Source: Actinacidiphila alni
GTDB lineage: Bacteria; Actinomycetota; Actinomycetes; Streptomycetales; Streptomycetaceae
DNA: 64,000 bases
Direction: 5' to 3'
NCBI RefSeq assembly: GCF_900112845.1
Contig: NZ_FONG01000026.1
Location: 57,587-121,586, forward strand
In this document: positions 14,579-21,880 of the stretch, piece after piece
Position numbering within the stretch: the stretch's first letter is position 1
Layout: every line of letters starts with the position of its first letter
The notes under the pieces: generated by a model
Seen by the model: only the letters and a program-made list of their open reading frames with translations
The model's database searches: none
What the model was told of the DNA's origin: nothing
Program-made: the position numbers and the translations under genes

Positions 14579-15541
14579 ATGAGCGCAACTGAAGTGATGA
14601 CGGGGGACGGCCCCGGAGCCGTGGACAGGGCCGGGGCCGTGGTGGCCTTCACGGACGTGAACAAGAGCTTCGGCGCCGTACGGGCCGTGGCGGACCTGAG
14701 CCTGACACTGCACCCGGGCGAGACCGTGGCGCTGCTGGGCCCGAACGGCGCGGGCAAGTCGACCGCGCTCGACCTGATGCTGGGCCTGCGCAACGCGGAC
14801 ACCGGCACGGTGCGGCTGTTCGGCACGACACCGGCGCAGGCGATCGCGGCCGGCCGGGTCGGCGCGATGCTGCAGAGCGGCGGCCTGATGGAGGAGGTCA
14901 CCGTCAAGGAGCTGGTGAGCCTGGCGTGCGACCTGCACCCGAAGGCGTACCGCGTCGAGGACGTCCTCAAGGGCGCCGACATCGCGGACATCGCCGACCG
15001 CAAGGTCAACAAGCTCTCCGGCGGCCAGGAACAGCGCGTCCGCTTCGCGCTCGCGACGGCCGGCGCGAACGACCTGATCGTGCTGGACGAACCCACCGTC
15101 GGCATGGACGTGAGCGCCCGGCAGGCGTTCTGGGCGACGATGCGCGGCCAGGTGGACGAGGGCAGGACCGTCCTGTTCGCCACGCACTACCTGGAGGAGG
15201 CGGACGCGATCGCCGACCGCGTCCTGGTGCTGCACCGCGGCCGGCTGATCGCCGACGGCACCGCCGCCGAGATCAAGGCGCGGGCCGGCGCCCGCCGGAT
15301 CACCTTCGACCTGGACGGCACCGTGGACGAGCCGGCGCTGCGCGCGCTGCCGAGCGTGGTGGGCCTGGACGTGACGGGCCCGACCGTCCGCATCCGCTCC
15401 GACGACGCGGACGCCACGATGCACTCCGTGTACGCCGCCGGGCTCTACCCGCGCAATCTGGAGGTCTCCGGCCTCGGCCTGGAGCAGGCCTTCCTCGCCA
15501 TCACCGACGCAGCGTCCGCCGAGGAGGCGGAGAACCGATGA
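14579..15541 (+). CDS. ABC-2 type exporter ATP-binding protein
   Basis: 320 aa. Walker A GPNGAGKST (54-62), signature NKLSGGQEQRVRFAL, Walker B LIVLDEPTVGMD and the H-loop FATHYLEEAD are all intact. The C-terminal 70 residues form the accessory domain common in drug/lipid exporters. The signature has an E (GGQEQ) where most have QRQ. It overlaps the permease by ATGA. The adjacent DesK-like kinase suggests a stress-inducible exporter controlled by the linked two-component system. Confidence 0.92.
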   Translation: MSATEVMTGDGPGAVDRAGAVVAFTDVNKSFGAVRAVADLSLTLHPGETVALLGPNGAGKSTALDLMLGLRNADTGTVRLFGTTPAQAIAAGRVGAMLQSGGLMEEVTVKELVSLACDLHPKAYRVEDVLKGADIADIADRKVNKLSGGQEQRVRFALATAGANDLIVLDEPTVGMDVSARQAFWATMRGQVDEGRTVLFATHYLEEADAIADRVLVLHRGRLIADGTAAEIKARAGARRITFDLDGTVDEPALRALPSVVGLDVTGPTVRIRSDDADATMHSVYAAGLYPRNLEVSGLGLEQAFLAITDAASAEEAENR

Positions 15542-16278
15542 AGACCCTGGTCAGACTGGAGATCGTCCGCACCCTGCGGAACCGCAAGTTCATGTTCTTC
15601 TCGGTGCTCTACCCGGGCCTGCTCTTCCTGATCATCACCGCGGGCGCCGACAAGACGAAGAAGATCGACGGCCTGGACCTGACGCTGGTCGCGTACTACA
15701 TGGTCGCGATGTCGGCGTTCGGCGCGATGACGGCGGTGCTGATGGGCAACGCCGAACGGATCGCCCGGGAGCGCGAGAAGGGCTGGGTGCGGCAGCTGCG
15801 GCTGACGGCGCTGCCCGGCCGCGGCTATGTGACCGCGAAGATCGCCTCGGCGGCGACGGTCAGCCTGCCGTCGATCCTGATCGTGCTGATCCTCGGCGCG
15901 ACGGTGAAGGACGTCCGGCTCGACGCCTGGCAGTGGGTGGCGATCCTCGCCGCGACGTGGGCGGGCAGCATGGTCTTCGCGGCGCTCGGCGTCGCCATCG
16001 GCTACGTGGCCACCGCCGATGTCGCCCGCCCGATCTCGATGCTCTTCTACTTCGTGCTGGCGATGCTCGGCGGCCTGTGGGTGCCGATCACCACCTTCCC
16101 GCACTGGCTGCGCACCCTCGCGGACTACCTGCCGGGGCGGCCGTACGCCTCGCTCGGCCAGTCCATCGAGTTCGGCAACGCGCCGCACGCCCGGGACGTG
16201 GTCGTGCTGATCTGCTACCTGCTGCTGTTCACCGGCACGGCCGCCTGGCTGTACCGCAAGGACACCCAGAAGGCGTGA
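15538..16278 (+). CDS. ABC-2 type exporter permease
   Basis: 246 aa with six predicted membrane helices, beginning FMFFSVLYPGLLFLIITAG and including PSILIVLILGATV and the conserved PISMLFYFVLAMLGGLWVPI typical of ABC-2 (DrrB/LinY-like) permeases. Translationally coupled on both sides: its ATG overlaps the ATPase stop and its TGA overlaps the kinase GTG. It presumably homodimerises with two ATPase subunits to export a hydrophobic compound. Confidence 0.92.
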   Translation: MKTLVRLEIVRTLRNRKFMFFSVLYPGLLFLIITAGADKTKKIDGLDLTLVAYYMVAMSAFGAMTAVLMGNAERIAREREKGWVRQLRLTALPGRGYVTAKIASAATVSLPSILIVLILGATVKDVRLDAWQWVAILAATWAGSMVFAALGVAIGYVATADVARPISMLFYFVLAMLGGLWVPITTFPHWLRTLADYLPGRPYASLGQSIEFGNAPHARDVVVLICYLLLFTGTAAWLYRKDTQKA

Positions 16279-17540
16279 CGCGGACGATGCGTGAGACGAC
16301 GTCGTCGGCGGCGCGCGAGCGGCCCTGGCCCAAGTGGCGGCAGGAGGTGGAGGATTCGGACACCACCTCGATGGGCCGCGCCCCGGAGACCCGCGGCCAG
16401 ATGCTGGTCAAGCTGATGTGGATCGGCATCTGGCTGCTCTATCTCGGCTCCCCCGTCAGCGACTTGGCGAGCGGCCACCACAACGCGCTCGTCACGACAC
16501 TGGCCGGCTGCGGCCTGCTCGCCTTCGTCGTCTCCTACCTCGCCGTCGTCTTCCTGCGCACCAACACCCCCTACATGCCGCAGAGCTGGGTGTACGGGGT
16601 GCTGGCCGCGCAGACCGTGCTGACGTTCACGCTGTCGGCGACGCTCGGCAAGGACTGGCTGGTGATGTTCGTGTACGTGGCGGTCGCCTGCGGTGCGGCG
16701 CTGCCGGGTACACAGTCGCGGTTCGCGATTCCCGCGGTCACGGCGGCACTCGCCGGGGTCGGCGCCTGGGTGGACAGCAGCGGCGACCTGTACCCGGCGC
16801 TGGTGATCCCGGCCCTGCTGGGCGGCTTCGCGATGGTCGGGGTCAGGCAACTGGTCCGTACGATGCGGGAGTTGCGCGAGGCGCGGGAGACGGTGGCGCA
16901 TCTGGCGGCGACCGAGGAACGGCTGCGGCTCGCCCGCGACCTGCACGATCTGCTGGGGCACTCGCTGTCGTTGATCACCCTGAAGAGCGAACTGGCCGGG
17001 CGGATGCTGCCGGACCGGCCGCAGGACGCGGCGCAGCAGGTCGCCGACATCGAGAACGTCAGCCGGCAAGCGCTGGTCGACGTCCGCGAGGCGGTCAGCG
17101 GCTACCGCAGGCCCCGGCTCGACGCCGAACTGGCCTCCGCGCGCTCGGCGTTGGCCTCCGCCGGGATCGCGGCCCGGATCCACCAGCCGGAACGGCTGCC
17201 GGGGCTGACCCCGGACGGCGAGGGTGCGCTCGCCTGGGCGCTGCGCGAGGCGGTGACCAATGTGGTGCGGCACAGCGGCGCGGTCACCTGTGTCATCGCG
17301 CTGGGCGCCACGCCGGACGGCGAGGGCGCCGCGCTGACCGTCTCCGACGACGGCCGCGGCCCGGCGGCCGGCCACTCCCCCGGCAACGGCCTGACGGGTC
17401 TGACCGAGCGGCTGATCCTGGCCGGCGGCACCCTGCGCACCGAGCGCGCGGGCGACGGCGGTTTCCGGCTGACGGCGACGGTCCCGATGGGCGCGGACCG
17501 TACGGCGTCGTCCACCGGCACCCGGCCGACGCCCCCTTGA
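16275..17540 (+). CDS. DesK-like sensor histidine kinase
   Basis: 421 aa from the GTG at 16275, which overlaps the permease stop and has AGAAGG upstream; an ATG 12 bases later is possible. Four to six membrane helices (about residues 50-190) form the sensor. The dimerisation/phospho-acceptor segment is RLRLARDLHDLLGHSLSLIT with His224, typical of HisKA_3. HATPase_c follows with N-box LREAVTNVVRHSG and G1 box VSDDGRGPAAG. The partner is very likely the divergent response regulator at 13396-14013. DesK-like sensors respond to membrane fluidity or thickness. Confidence 0.92.
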   Translation: MTRTMRETTSSAARERPWPKWRQEVEDSDTTSMGRAPETRGQMLVKLMWIGIWLLYLGSPVSDLASGHHNALVTTLAGCGLLAFVVSYLAVVFLRTNTPYMPQSWVYGVLAAQTVLTFTLSATLGKDWLVMFVYVAVACGAALPGTQSRFAIPAVTAALAGVGAWVDSSGDLYPALVIPALLGGFAMVGVRQLVRTMRELREARETVAHLAATEERLRLARDLHDLLGHSLSLITLKSELAGRMLPDRPQDAAQQVADIENVSRQALVDVREAVSGYRRPRLDAELASARSALASAGIAARIHQPERLPGLTPDGEGALAWALREAVTNVVRHSGAVTCVIALGATPDGEGAALTVSDDGRGPAAGHSPGNGLTGLTERLILAGGTLRTERAGDGGFRLTATVPMGADRTASSTGTRPTPP

Positions 17541-17586
17541 CCGCCCGGCTCCCGGACGACCGGACCCTGACGGACCTGACGGGTCG

Positions 17587-19941
17587 TCAGGAGGACGTCG
17601 GGAGCGTCACGTCGCGCTTGGCACCGGTCGCGTCCAGCGCCGGGATCAGCGCGTTGGCGATGTCCTGCGGGGTGGCGGCGGTCGTGGTGCCGTCCTTCCG
17701 CTTGATCAGCGCGTTGTCGAAGGTGTGCCCGTACAGGCCCTTGAGGACGTCGAGGTCGATGTGCGGCTGGAGCTTGCCGTTCCCGTCCGGGACCATCGTC
17801 AGGAATTTCGGTATCGACTTGGTGGGGCCGAAGCTGATGAACCGGCCGCCGCCGCGGACGGTGACCAGGCCGGACATGGCGTGCTTGCCGAATCCGTTGA
17901 CCGCGGCGTCGAGTTCGGCCTGGGTGACCCTCGGCGGGGCCGTGGTGACCGGCAGCGCGATGGCCGGGTCGGCGCCGGTCTCGGCGCGGGTGCGGTAGGC
18001 GGCGGCGACCTTGGCCGCGGCGGCGTCCACGTCGAAGGACTGGCCCGGCTTGCCCGGTACGGCGACGGCCTTGCCGTTGTCGAAGCGGACCATGCCGTCG
18101 CTGCCCGAACCCGTCTTCCCGGCAAGGGACTTGAGGGCGACCTTCAGCTTGTCCTCGTCCACGACGATGACCGGGTCGGCGTCACGGCTGCCGCCGAAGA
18201 GGGAGCCGATGACGGAGACCGGGTTGTAGTCGGAGTGCGCGACGCCACGCACCGTCGCGTCGGTGTCGACGGACAGGCCCGCCACGGACGGCTTGAGCGT
18301 CTGCTTGCGGTCGCCGATGGTGAGGTTGAGCGGCGCGGTCGTACGGTTGCCGAGCGCGTCGTCCAGCATCTTGACGGCGTTGCCCTTGCTCTGGTTGCCG
18401 ATGTCGACGCCCAGCACGGTGGTGCCCTTGGGCACGTCGCCGTGGTCCATCAGCAGGCCCGCGCCGTACGCGAGCACCACGACGGTGCCGACCGCGACGC
18501 CGACCAGCGCCACCTTGGAGCGGCCCTTCTTCTTCGCGGCCGGCCGCGCGGGTTGCGCCGCGCGCGGCTCGGCGGGTTCGGGCCGTACGGGCGCGGGGGC
18601 GGCCGGTCCTCCCGGACCCATGGGGGCCCCGGGCCCCTTCGGCTCCGGCGCCCGCGGCGACCTGGCCGCGGGACCCGGCCCCTGCACGGCGGGGATGCCG
18701 CTCACCAGGGTGTCGCCGGACAGCCCCGCGTCCGGCGCGGCCGGCCCCCGGAAGCCCCCGCTGGTGTCCTCGGGCCCGAGCCCGTTCTGCCCCATGGGCA
18801 CCCGGAAACCGCCGGTGTCCTCACGCCCCGGCTGCCCGGGTTGACCGGGCTGCCGGAAACCACCGGTGTCCTCGTGCCCGAGACCCGGACCGGGCTGACC
18901 CGGCTGACCCGGCACCGGGAAACCACCACTGGTGTCCTCGGGGCCCAGCCCCTGACCGGGCGGCGGAGCCATCGGCTGCCGGAAACCACCCGTGTCCTCA
19001 CGACCCGGCTGACCCGGCGCCGGGAAGCCGCCGCTGGTGTCCTCGGGGCCGAGGCCGTTCGGGCCGTTCGGGGGGCGGAAGGCGCCGGTGTCCTCGCGGC
19101 CGGGGGCGGGGGCAGGGGCGGGGAAACCGCCGCTGGTGTCCTCCGGTCGGAAAGCGGAAGCACGCTGATCGGTCGCCGGAGGGACCTGCATCGAGCCGGT
19201 GACCGGGCCCGTGGTGGGGCCGGCGGGCGGCTGGTAGCCGGGGAAGGGATCGTCGGGGCCCTCGGGGCCCTGGCCCGGGTAGTCGCCGGACGGCCGGGGC
19301 ACTCCGGGCGGGAACGCGTCGATGCCGAACGGCGGTTCCGTCTGCGGGTCGGTCGCGAAAGGCGACGCGAAGCCGGCGGCCGGGGTGTCGTGCGGGCCGC
19401 GCGTACCGTCGGGCGGGGTGCCGACCGGCGGCGGCAGATACGGCGCCTGACCCGTACCGCCCGCACCGGGACCGGGCGCGGGCGGCGGCGGGGACGACGG
19501 CGCGGAACCGGCGGAACCCCCGCCGGCGGCGGGCGGCTTGCGCGGCGCGAACCAGTCGCTGGTCTTCTCCGGCTCCGGCTCGGCGGCGGCCTGCGCGGCC
19601 GGCGGCTCGGGAGCGGCGGGCGCGGGCTCGGCGGCCGGTGCCTCAGGCGCCGGCGCGCTCTCGTCGACCGGCGTGCGGACGACGACCGGCGGAATCGGGC
19701 GCGAGCCCGGGATGTTGATCCGGATCCGCGTCGTCAGCGTCGTCTCGGTCCTCGGCTCGTCGGCGGCCGGCGGCTCGGGAGCCGCGGGCTCCTCGGGCGC
19801 GGCGGGCTCGCCCGGACGCGTGCGCTCCTGCGGGTGCAGCGAGGGAAACGGGCGGCTTCCGTACGGCGGAGTGCCGGAAGGGTACGCGGCACCCCCGCGG
19901 CCCTGCGGCCCGGACGACGAACTGTCAGTTTCACGACTCAA
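17587..19941 (-). CDS. large Pro/Gly-rich membrane protein with peptidoglycan-binding (YoaR/VanW-associated) domains
   Basis: 784 aa starting at a TTG (19941) behind GGGAGAG. Residues 1-470 are low complexity, rich in Pro, Gly, Ala and Glu, and presumably cytoplasmic. Residues about 268-410 carry alternating repeats built on EDTSGGF and EDTGGFR. A basic patch (KKKGRSK) precedes one membrane helix (VALVGVAVGTVVVLAYGAGLL, about 476-496). The extracellular C-terminus has the pattern PKGTTVLGVDIGNQSKGNAV, then two strand-helix domains like the PG_binding_4 domain of YoaR/VanW proteins. I see no VanW domain. A wall-binding anchor or sensor is plausible. Downstream of mshB and a small membrane protein on the same strand. 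Confidence 0.8.
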   Translation of the reverse strand: MSRETDSSSSGPQGRGGAAYPSGTPPYGSRPFPSLHPQERTRPGEPAAPEEPAAPEPPAADEPRTETTLTTRIRINIPGSRPIPPVVVRTPVDESAPAPEAPAAEPAPAAPEPPAAQAAAEPEPEKTSDWFAPRKPPAAGGGSAGSAPSSPPPPAPGPGAGGTGQAPYLPPPVGTPPDGTRGPHDTPAAGFASPFATDPQTEPPFGIDAFPPGVPRPSGDYPGQGPEGPDDPFPGYQPPAGPTTGPVTGSMQVPPATDQRASAFRPEDTSGGFPAPAPAPGREDTGAFRPPNGPNGLGPEDTSGGFPAPGQPGREDTGGFRQPMAPPPGQGLGPEDTSGGFPVPGQPGQPGPGLGHEDTGGFRQPGQPGQPGREDTGGFRVPMGQNGLGPEDTSGGFRGPAAPDAGLSGDTLVSGIPAVQGPGPAARSPRAPEPKGPGAPMGPGGPAAPAPVRPEPAEPRAAQPARPAAKKKGRSKVALVGVAVGTVVVLAYGAGLLMDHGDVPKGTTVLGVDIGNQSKGNAVKMLDDALGNRTTAPLNLTIGDRKQTLKPSVAGLSVDTDATVRGVAHSDYNPVSVIGSLFGGSRDADPVIVVDEDKLKVALKSLAGKTGSGSDGMVRFDNGKAVAVPGKPGQSFDVDAAAAKVAAAYRTRAETGADPAIALPVTTAPPRVTQAELDAAVNGFGKHAMSGLVTVRGGGRFISFGPTKSIPKFLTMVPDGNGKLQPHIDLDVLKGLYGHTFDNALIKRKDGTTTAATPQDIANALIPALDATGAKRDVTLPTSS
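18745..19150. repeat. degenerate tandem repeats inside the peptidoglycan-binding protein gene
   Basis: At the protein level two alternating units recur, EDTSGGFPxPGQPG and REDTGGFRQP, giving at least five copies of the first and four of the second. At the DNA level the block is recognisable by the recurring strings CCACTGGTGTCCTCG and CACCGGTGTCCTC. Recombination between units could change the repeat number. Confidence 0.8.
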
Positions 19942-20094
19942 AGCAGGCTCTCCCGGTTAGCTTCGCCACCCGTCACGGATCCCCGCGGGCGGCTCGCCGG
20001 CGCGCACCACCATACCGACCGGCGGATACCGACGGTTCCGGTCGGGCGGAGCGCTCGGTCTCAGCCAACCACGAGCGCGCCCCCGCCCGCCAAG

Positions 20095-20454
20095 TCAGGC
20101 GCTATTCGCCCCTGATGGGGGCAGTTGGGGCAAGGTGGCGCAGATCACGCCGGCCATCGCGCCGCCGAGCAGGTACACGTACGGTCCGAGTCCGGCCGCG
20201 AACAGGAAGTCACCTTCCGGACGGGTGGAGCTGAGCAGCATGACGCACACCACCCACACCGCGGCAGGCGCGATCGCGCCGACCCGGGTGCCGGTGAGCT
20301 TCACCCCGCCGTAGAAGACGGCCACGCAGCCCGCGAGGCCGAGCAGCAGGCCGCCGGGGAACCAGCCAGCCTGCACCAGCGCCCCGGCGCCGGCGACCAG
20401 CGCGCCGAGCACCCCGAGCAGCACGTACGACACGATCCGCGCCTGCTTGCTCAC
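20095..20454 (-). CDS. DUF6113-type small membrane protein
   Basis: 119 aa with four predicted membrane helices (SYVLLGVLGALVAGAGALVQ, GGLLLGLAGCVAVFYGGVKL, GAIAPAAVWVVCVMLLSS, LGPYVYLLGGAMAGVICATL). The GTG start at 20454 overlaps the stop of mshB, so it is translationally coupled to it. This pairing with mshB recurs in Streptomyces, but the function is unknown; no catalytic motif is visible. Confidence 0.85.
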   Translation of the reverse strand: MSKQARIVSYVLLGVLGALVAGAGALVQAGWFPGGLLLGLAGCVAVFYGGVKLTGTRVGAIAPAAVWVVCVMLLSSTRPEGDFLFAAGLGPYVYLLGGAMAGVICATLPQLPPSGANSA

Positions 20455-21353
20455 CGCGCACCGCCCTCGGCGCCGTCAGTGCCGTCGGTGCCGTCGATGT
20501 CCGCCGGGAAGAGGTCGCCGCCGCGGCCCGCGGTCACGGCCTCGCCGCGCACCTGCCGGTAGTGCTCGATGGCGAAAAACGGCTGCCCGAGGTCGTTGGA
20601 GAGCGCGAAGAAGGGGCCGTCCACGGCGATCTGCGTGGCGTGCGCGCGCATCGCCGCCGTCTTGCGGTCCGCGAAGCCGGAGCCGTCGACGGAGACGGTC
20701 ACGAGGTCGTCGTCGACGACGCCCGGCACGTCGTCCACGGACGCGATTCCCCCGAACGGGAACTCCTTGCCCGCCTCCGCCAGCCGCGCGAAGCCCGCCT
20801 CGACGACGGAGCGCGGGGTGCAGATCTCGTAGACCCGGGCGATCCGGTGGCCCTGGTCGGCGGCGAGTTCGTAGCCGCGCAGCGCGACGCGGTGGGCCTG
20901 GATGTGGTCGGGGTGACCGTAGCCGCCGTTGCTGTCGTACGTGACGAGCGCCTGCGGGCGGGTGTCGAGGATGACCTCGGCCAGGTGTCCCGCGGCCTCG
21001 TCCACGTCGGCCTGCCAGAAGCAGTCGGGGTGGTCGTTCTGGACGACGCCCATCATCCCGGAGTCGCGGTAGCGGCCGGGGCCGCCGAGGAAGCGGTGGT
21101 CGGTGACGCCCAGCTCGGCCATGGCCGCGTCGAGTTCGCCGATGCGGTGCTCGCCGAGGGTGTCGTCGCGGTCGGCGGCCAGGTGCGCCAGCTCCCCCGG
21201 AATCACCTCGCCCTCCTCGCCGAGGGTGCAGGTGACCAGGGTGACAAGGGCGCCCTCGGCCGCGTACTTGGCCATGGTCGCGCCGTTGTTGATCGTCTCG
21301 TCGTCCGGATGGGCATGGACGAGCAGCAGCCGCCGCGCGGGAAGATCGGTCAT
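20451..21353 (-). CDS. mshB: N-acetyl-1-D-myo-inositol-2-amino-2-deoxy-alpha-D-glucopyranoside deacetylase (mycothiol biosynthesis)
   Basis: A 300-aa LmbE/PIG-L zinc deacetylase. The metal-binding motif is VHAHPDDETINNGATMAKYA (AHPDDE at 14-19) and the third ligand lies in SNGGYGHPDHIQAHR. Length and the LGEEGEVIPGELAHLAADRDD segment match MshB rather than Mca. It deacetylates GlcNAc-Ins to GlcN-Ins, the second step toward mycothiol, the main thiol of actinobacteria. The last 15 residues (ADIDGTDGTDGAEGGAR) are a low-complexity tail. Coupled to the DUF6113 gene. Confidence 0.95.
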   Translation of the reverse strand: MTDLPARRLLLVHAHPDDETINNGATMAKYAAEGALVTLVTCTLGEEGEVIPGELAHLAADRDDTLGEHRIGELDAAMAELGVTDHRFLGGPGRYRDSGMMGVVQNDHPDCFWQADVDEAAGHLAEVILDTRPQALVTYDSNGGYGHPDHIQAHRVALRGYELAADQGHRIARVYEICTPRSVVEAGFARLAEAGKEFPFGGIASVDDVPGVVDDDLVTVSVDGSGFADRKTAAMRAHATQIAVDGPFFALSNDLGQPFFAIEHYRQVRGEAVTAGRGGDLFPADIDGTDGTDGAEGGAR

Positions 21354-21436
21354 GAGGGGAAGCCTACGGCTCCGCGGGACCCCCTCCGTCCGGGGCGGGA
21401 GTCACGACACCACCCCGGTCCGGCGGCCCGGAACCC

Positions 21437-21631
21437 TCAGAACTTGATGTCCGAGATCATCCCCGCCACGTTGTTGGTGAGATCCGTGATCTGCGGCGCC
21501 CATGACGAACTCGCCAGGTAGAAACCCAGCAAGGTACAGGCGATGGCGTGCCCGGCCTTGAGCCCGGACCGGCGGATCAGTAAGACGACGATGATCAGCA
21601 GCAGCAGCACCGCTGAAATCGAGAGCGCCAC
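21437..21631 (-). CDS. 64-aa small membrane protein, function unknown
   Basis: Starts at a GTG behind GGGAGGTGAGTCACC, a very good ribosome binding site. Residues 3-20 (LSISAVLLLLIIVVLLIR) form a membrane helix. A short basic turn leads to a second hydrophobic helix (GHAIACTLLGFYLASSS) and a polar end with the pattern ITDLTNNVAGMISDIKF. Proteins with this exact layout recur in Streptomyces, often as single small genes. Supported by the ribosome binding site, size and hydropathy; no function known. Confidence 0.78.
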   Translation of the reverse strand: MALSISAVLLLLIIVVLLIRRSGLKAGHAIACTLLGFYLASSSWAPQITDLTNNVAGMISDIKF

Positions 21632-21880
21632 GGTGACTCACCTCCCGGTACGCAGGGTCATGTCAGTTGCCACATGCTTATTACCCACCCACGGCTACTG
21701 ATCATAACTTTCCGTGCCACCGCATATGTCGGGGCACGGAAGCACGCGGGGGCGCATGACCAGATCCGGCCACCGGGCGCCGGGCCCGCGGTGGTGCTCC
21801 GGCGCAGGTGAGGCGGTACGGGGGCGGCCGGTCGCGTATATCAGCGGCGAGTGTCGTACCCACCGCCTAGTGTCACGGAT
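21632..21880. promoter_or_regulatory. divergent promoter region of small membrane protein and S9 peptidase
   Basis: The A+T-rich core (21675-21730) contains TTACCCAC and TGATCATAA elements and probably holds the leftward promoter. For the rightward gene, TAGTGT at 21869-21874 has -10-like form and lies 6 bases before the peptidase ATG, with no ribosome binding site in between. That fits a leaderless transcript. Confidence 0.4.

Noticed and set aside
18745..19150. Regular repeats considered as a CRISPR array
   Set aside because: Repeats are in frame within a large protein, vary in sequence, have no unique spacers of constant size and no cas genes nearby.
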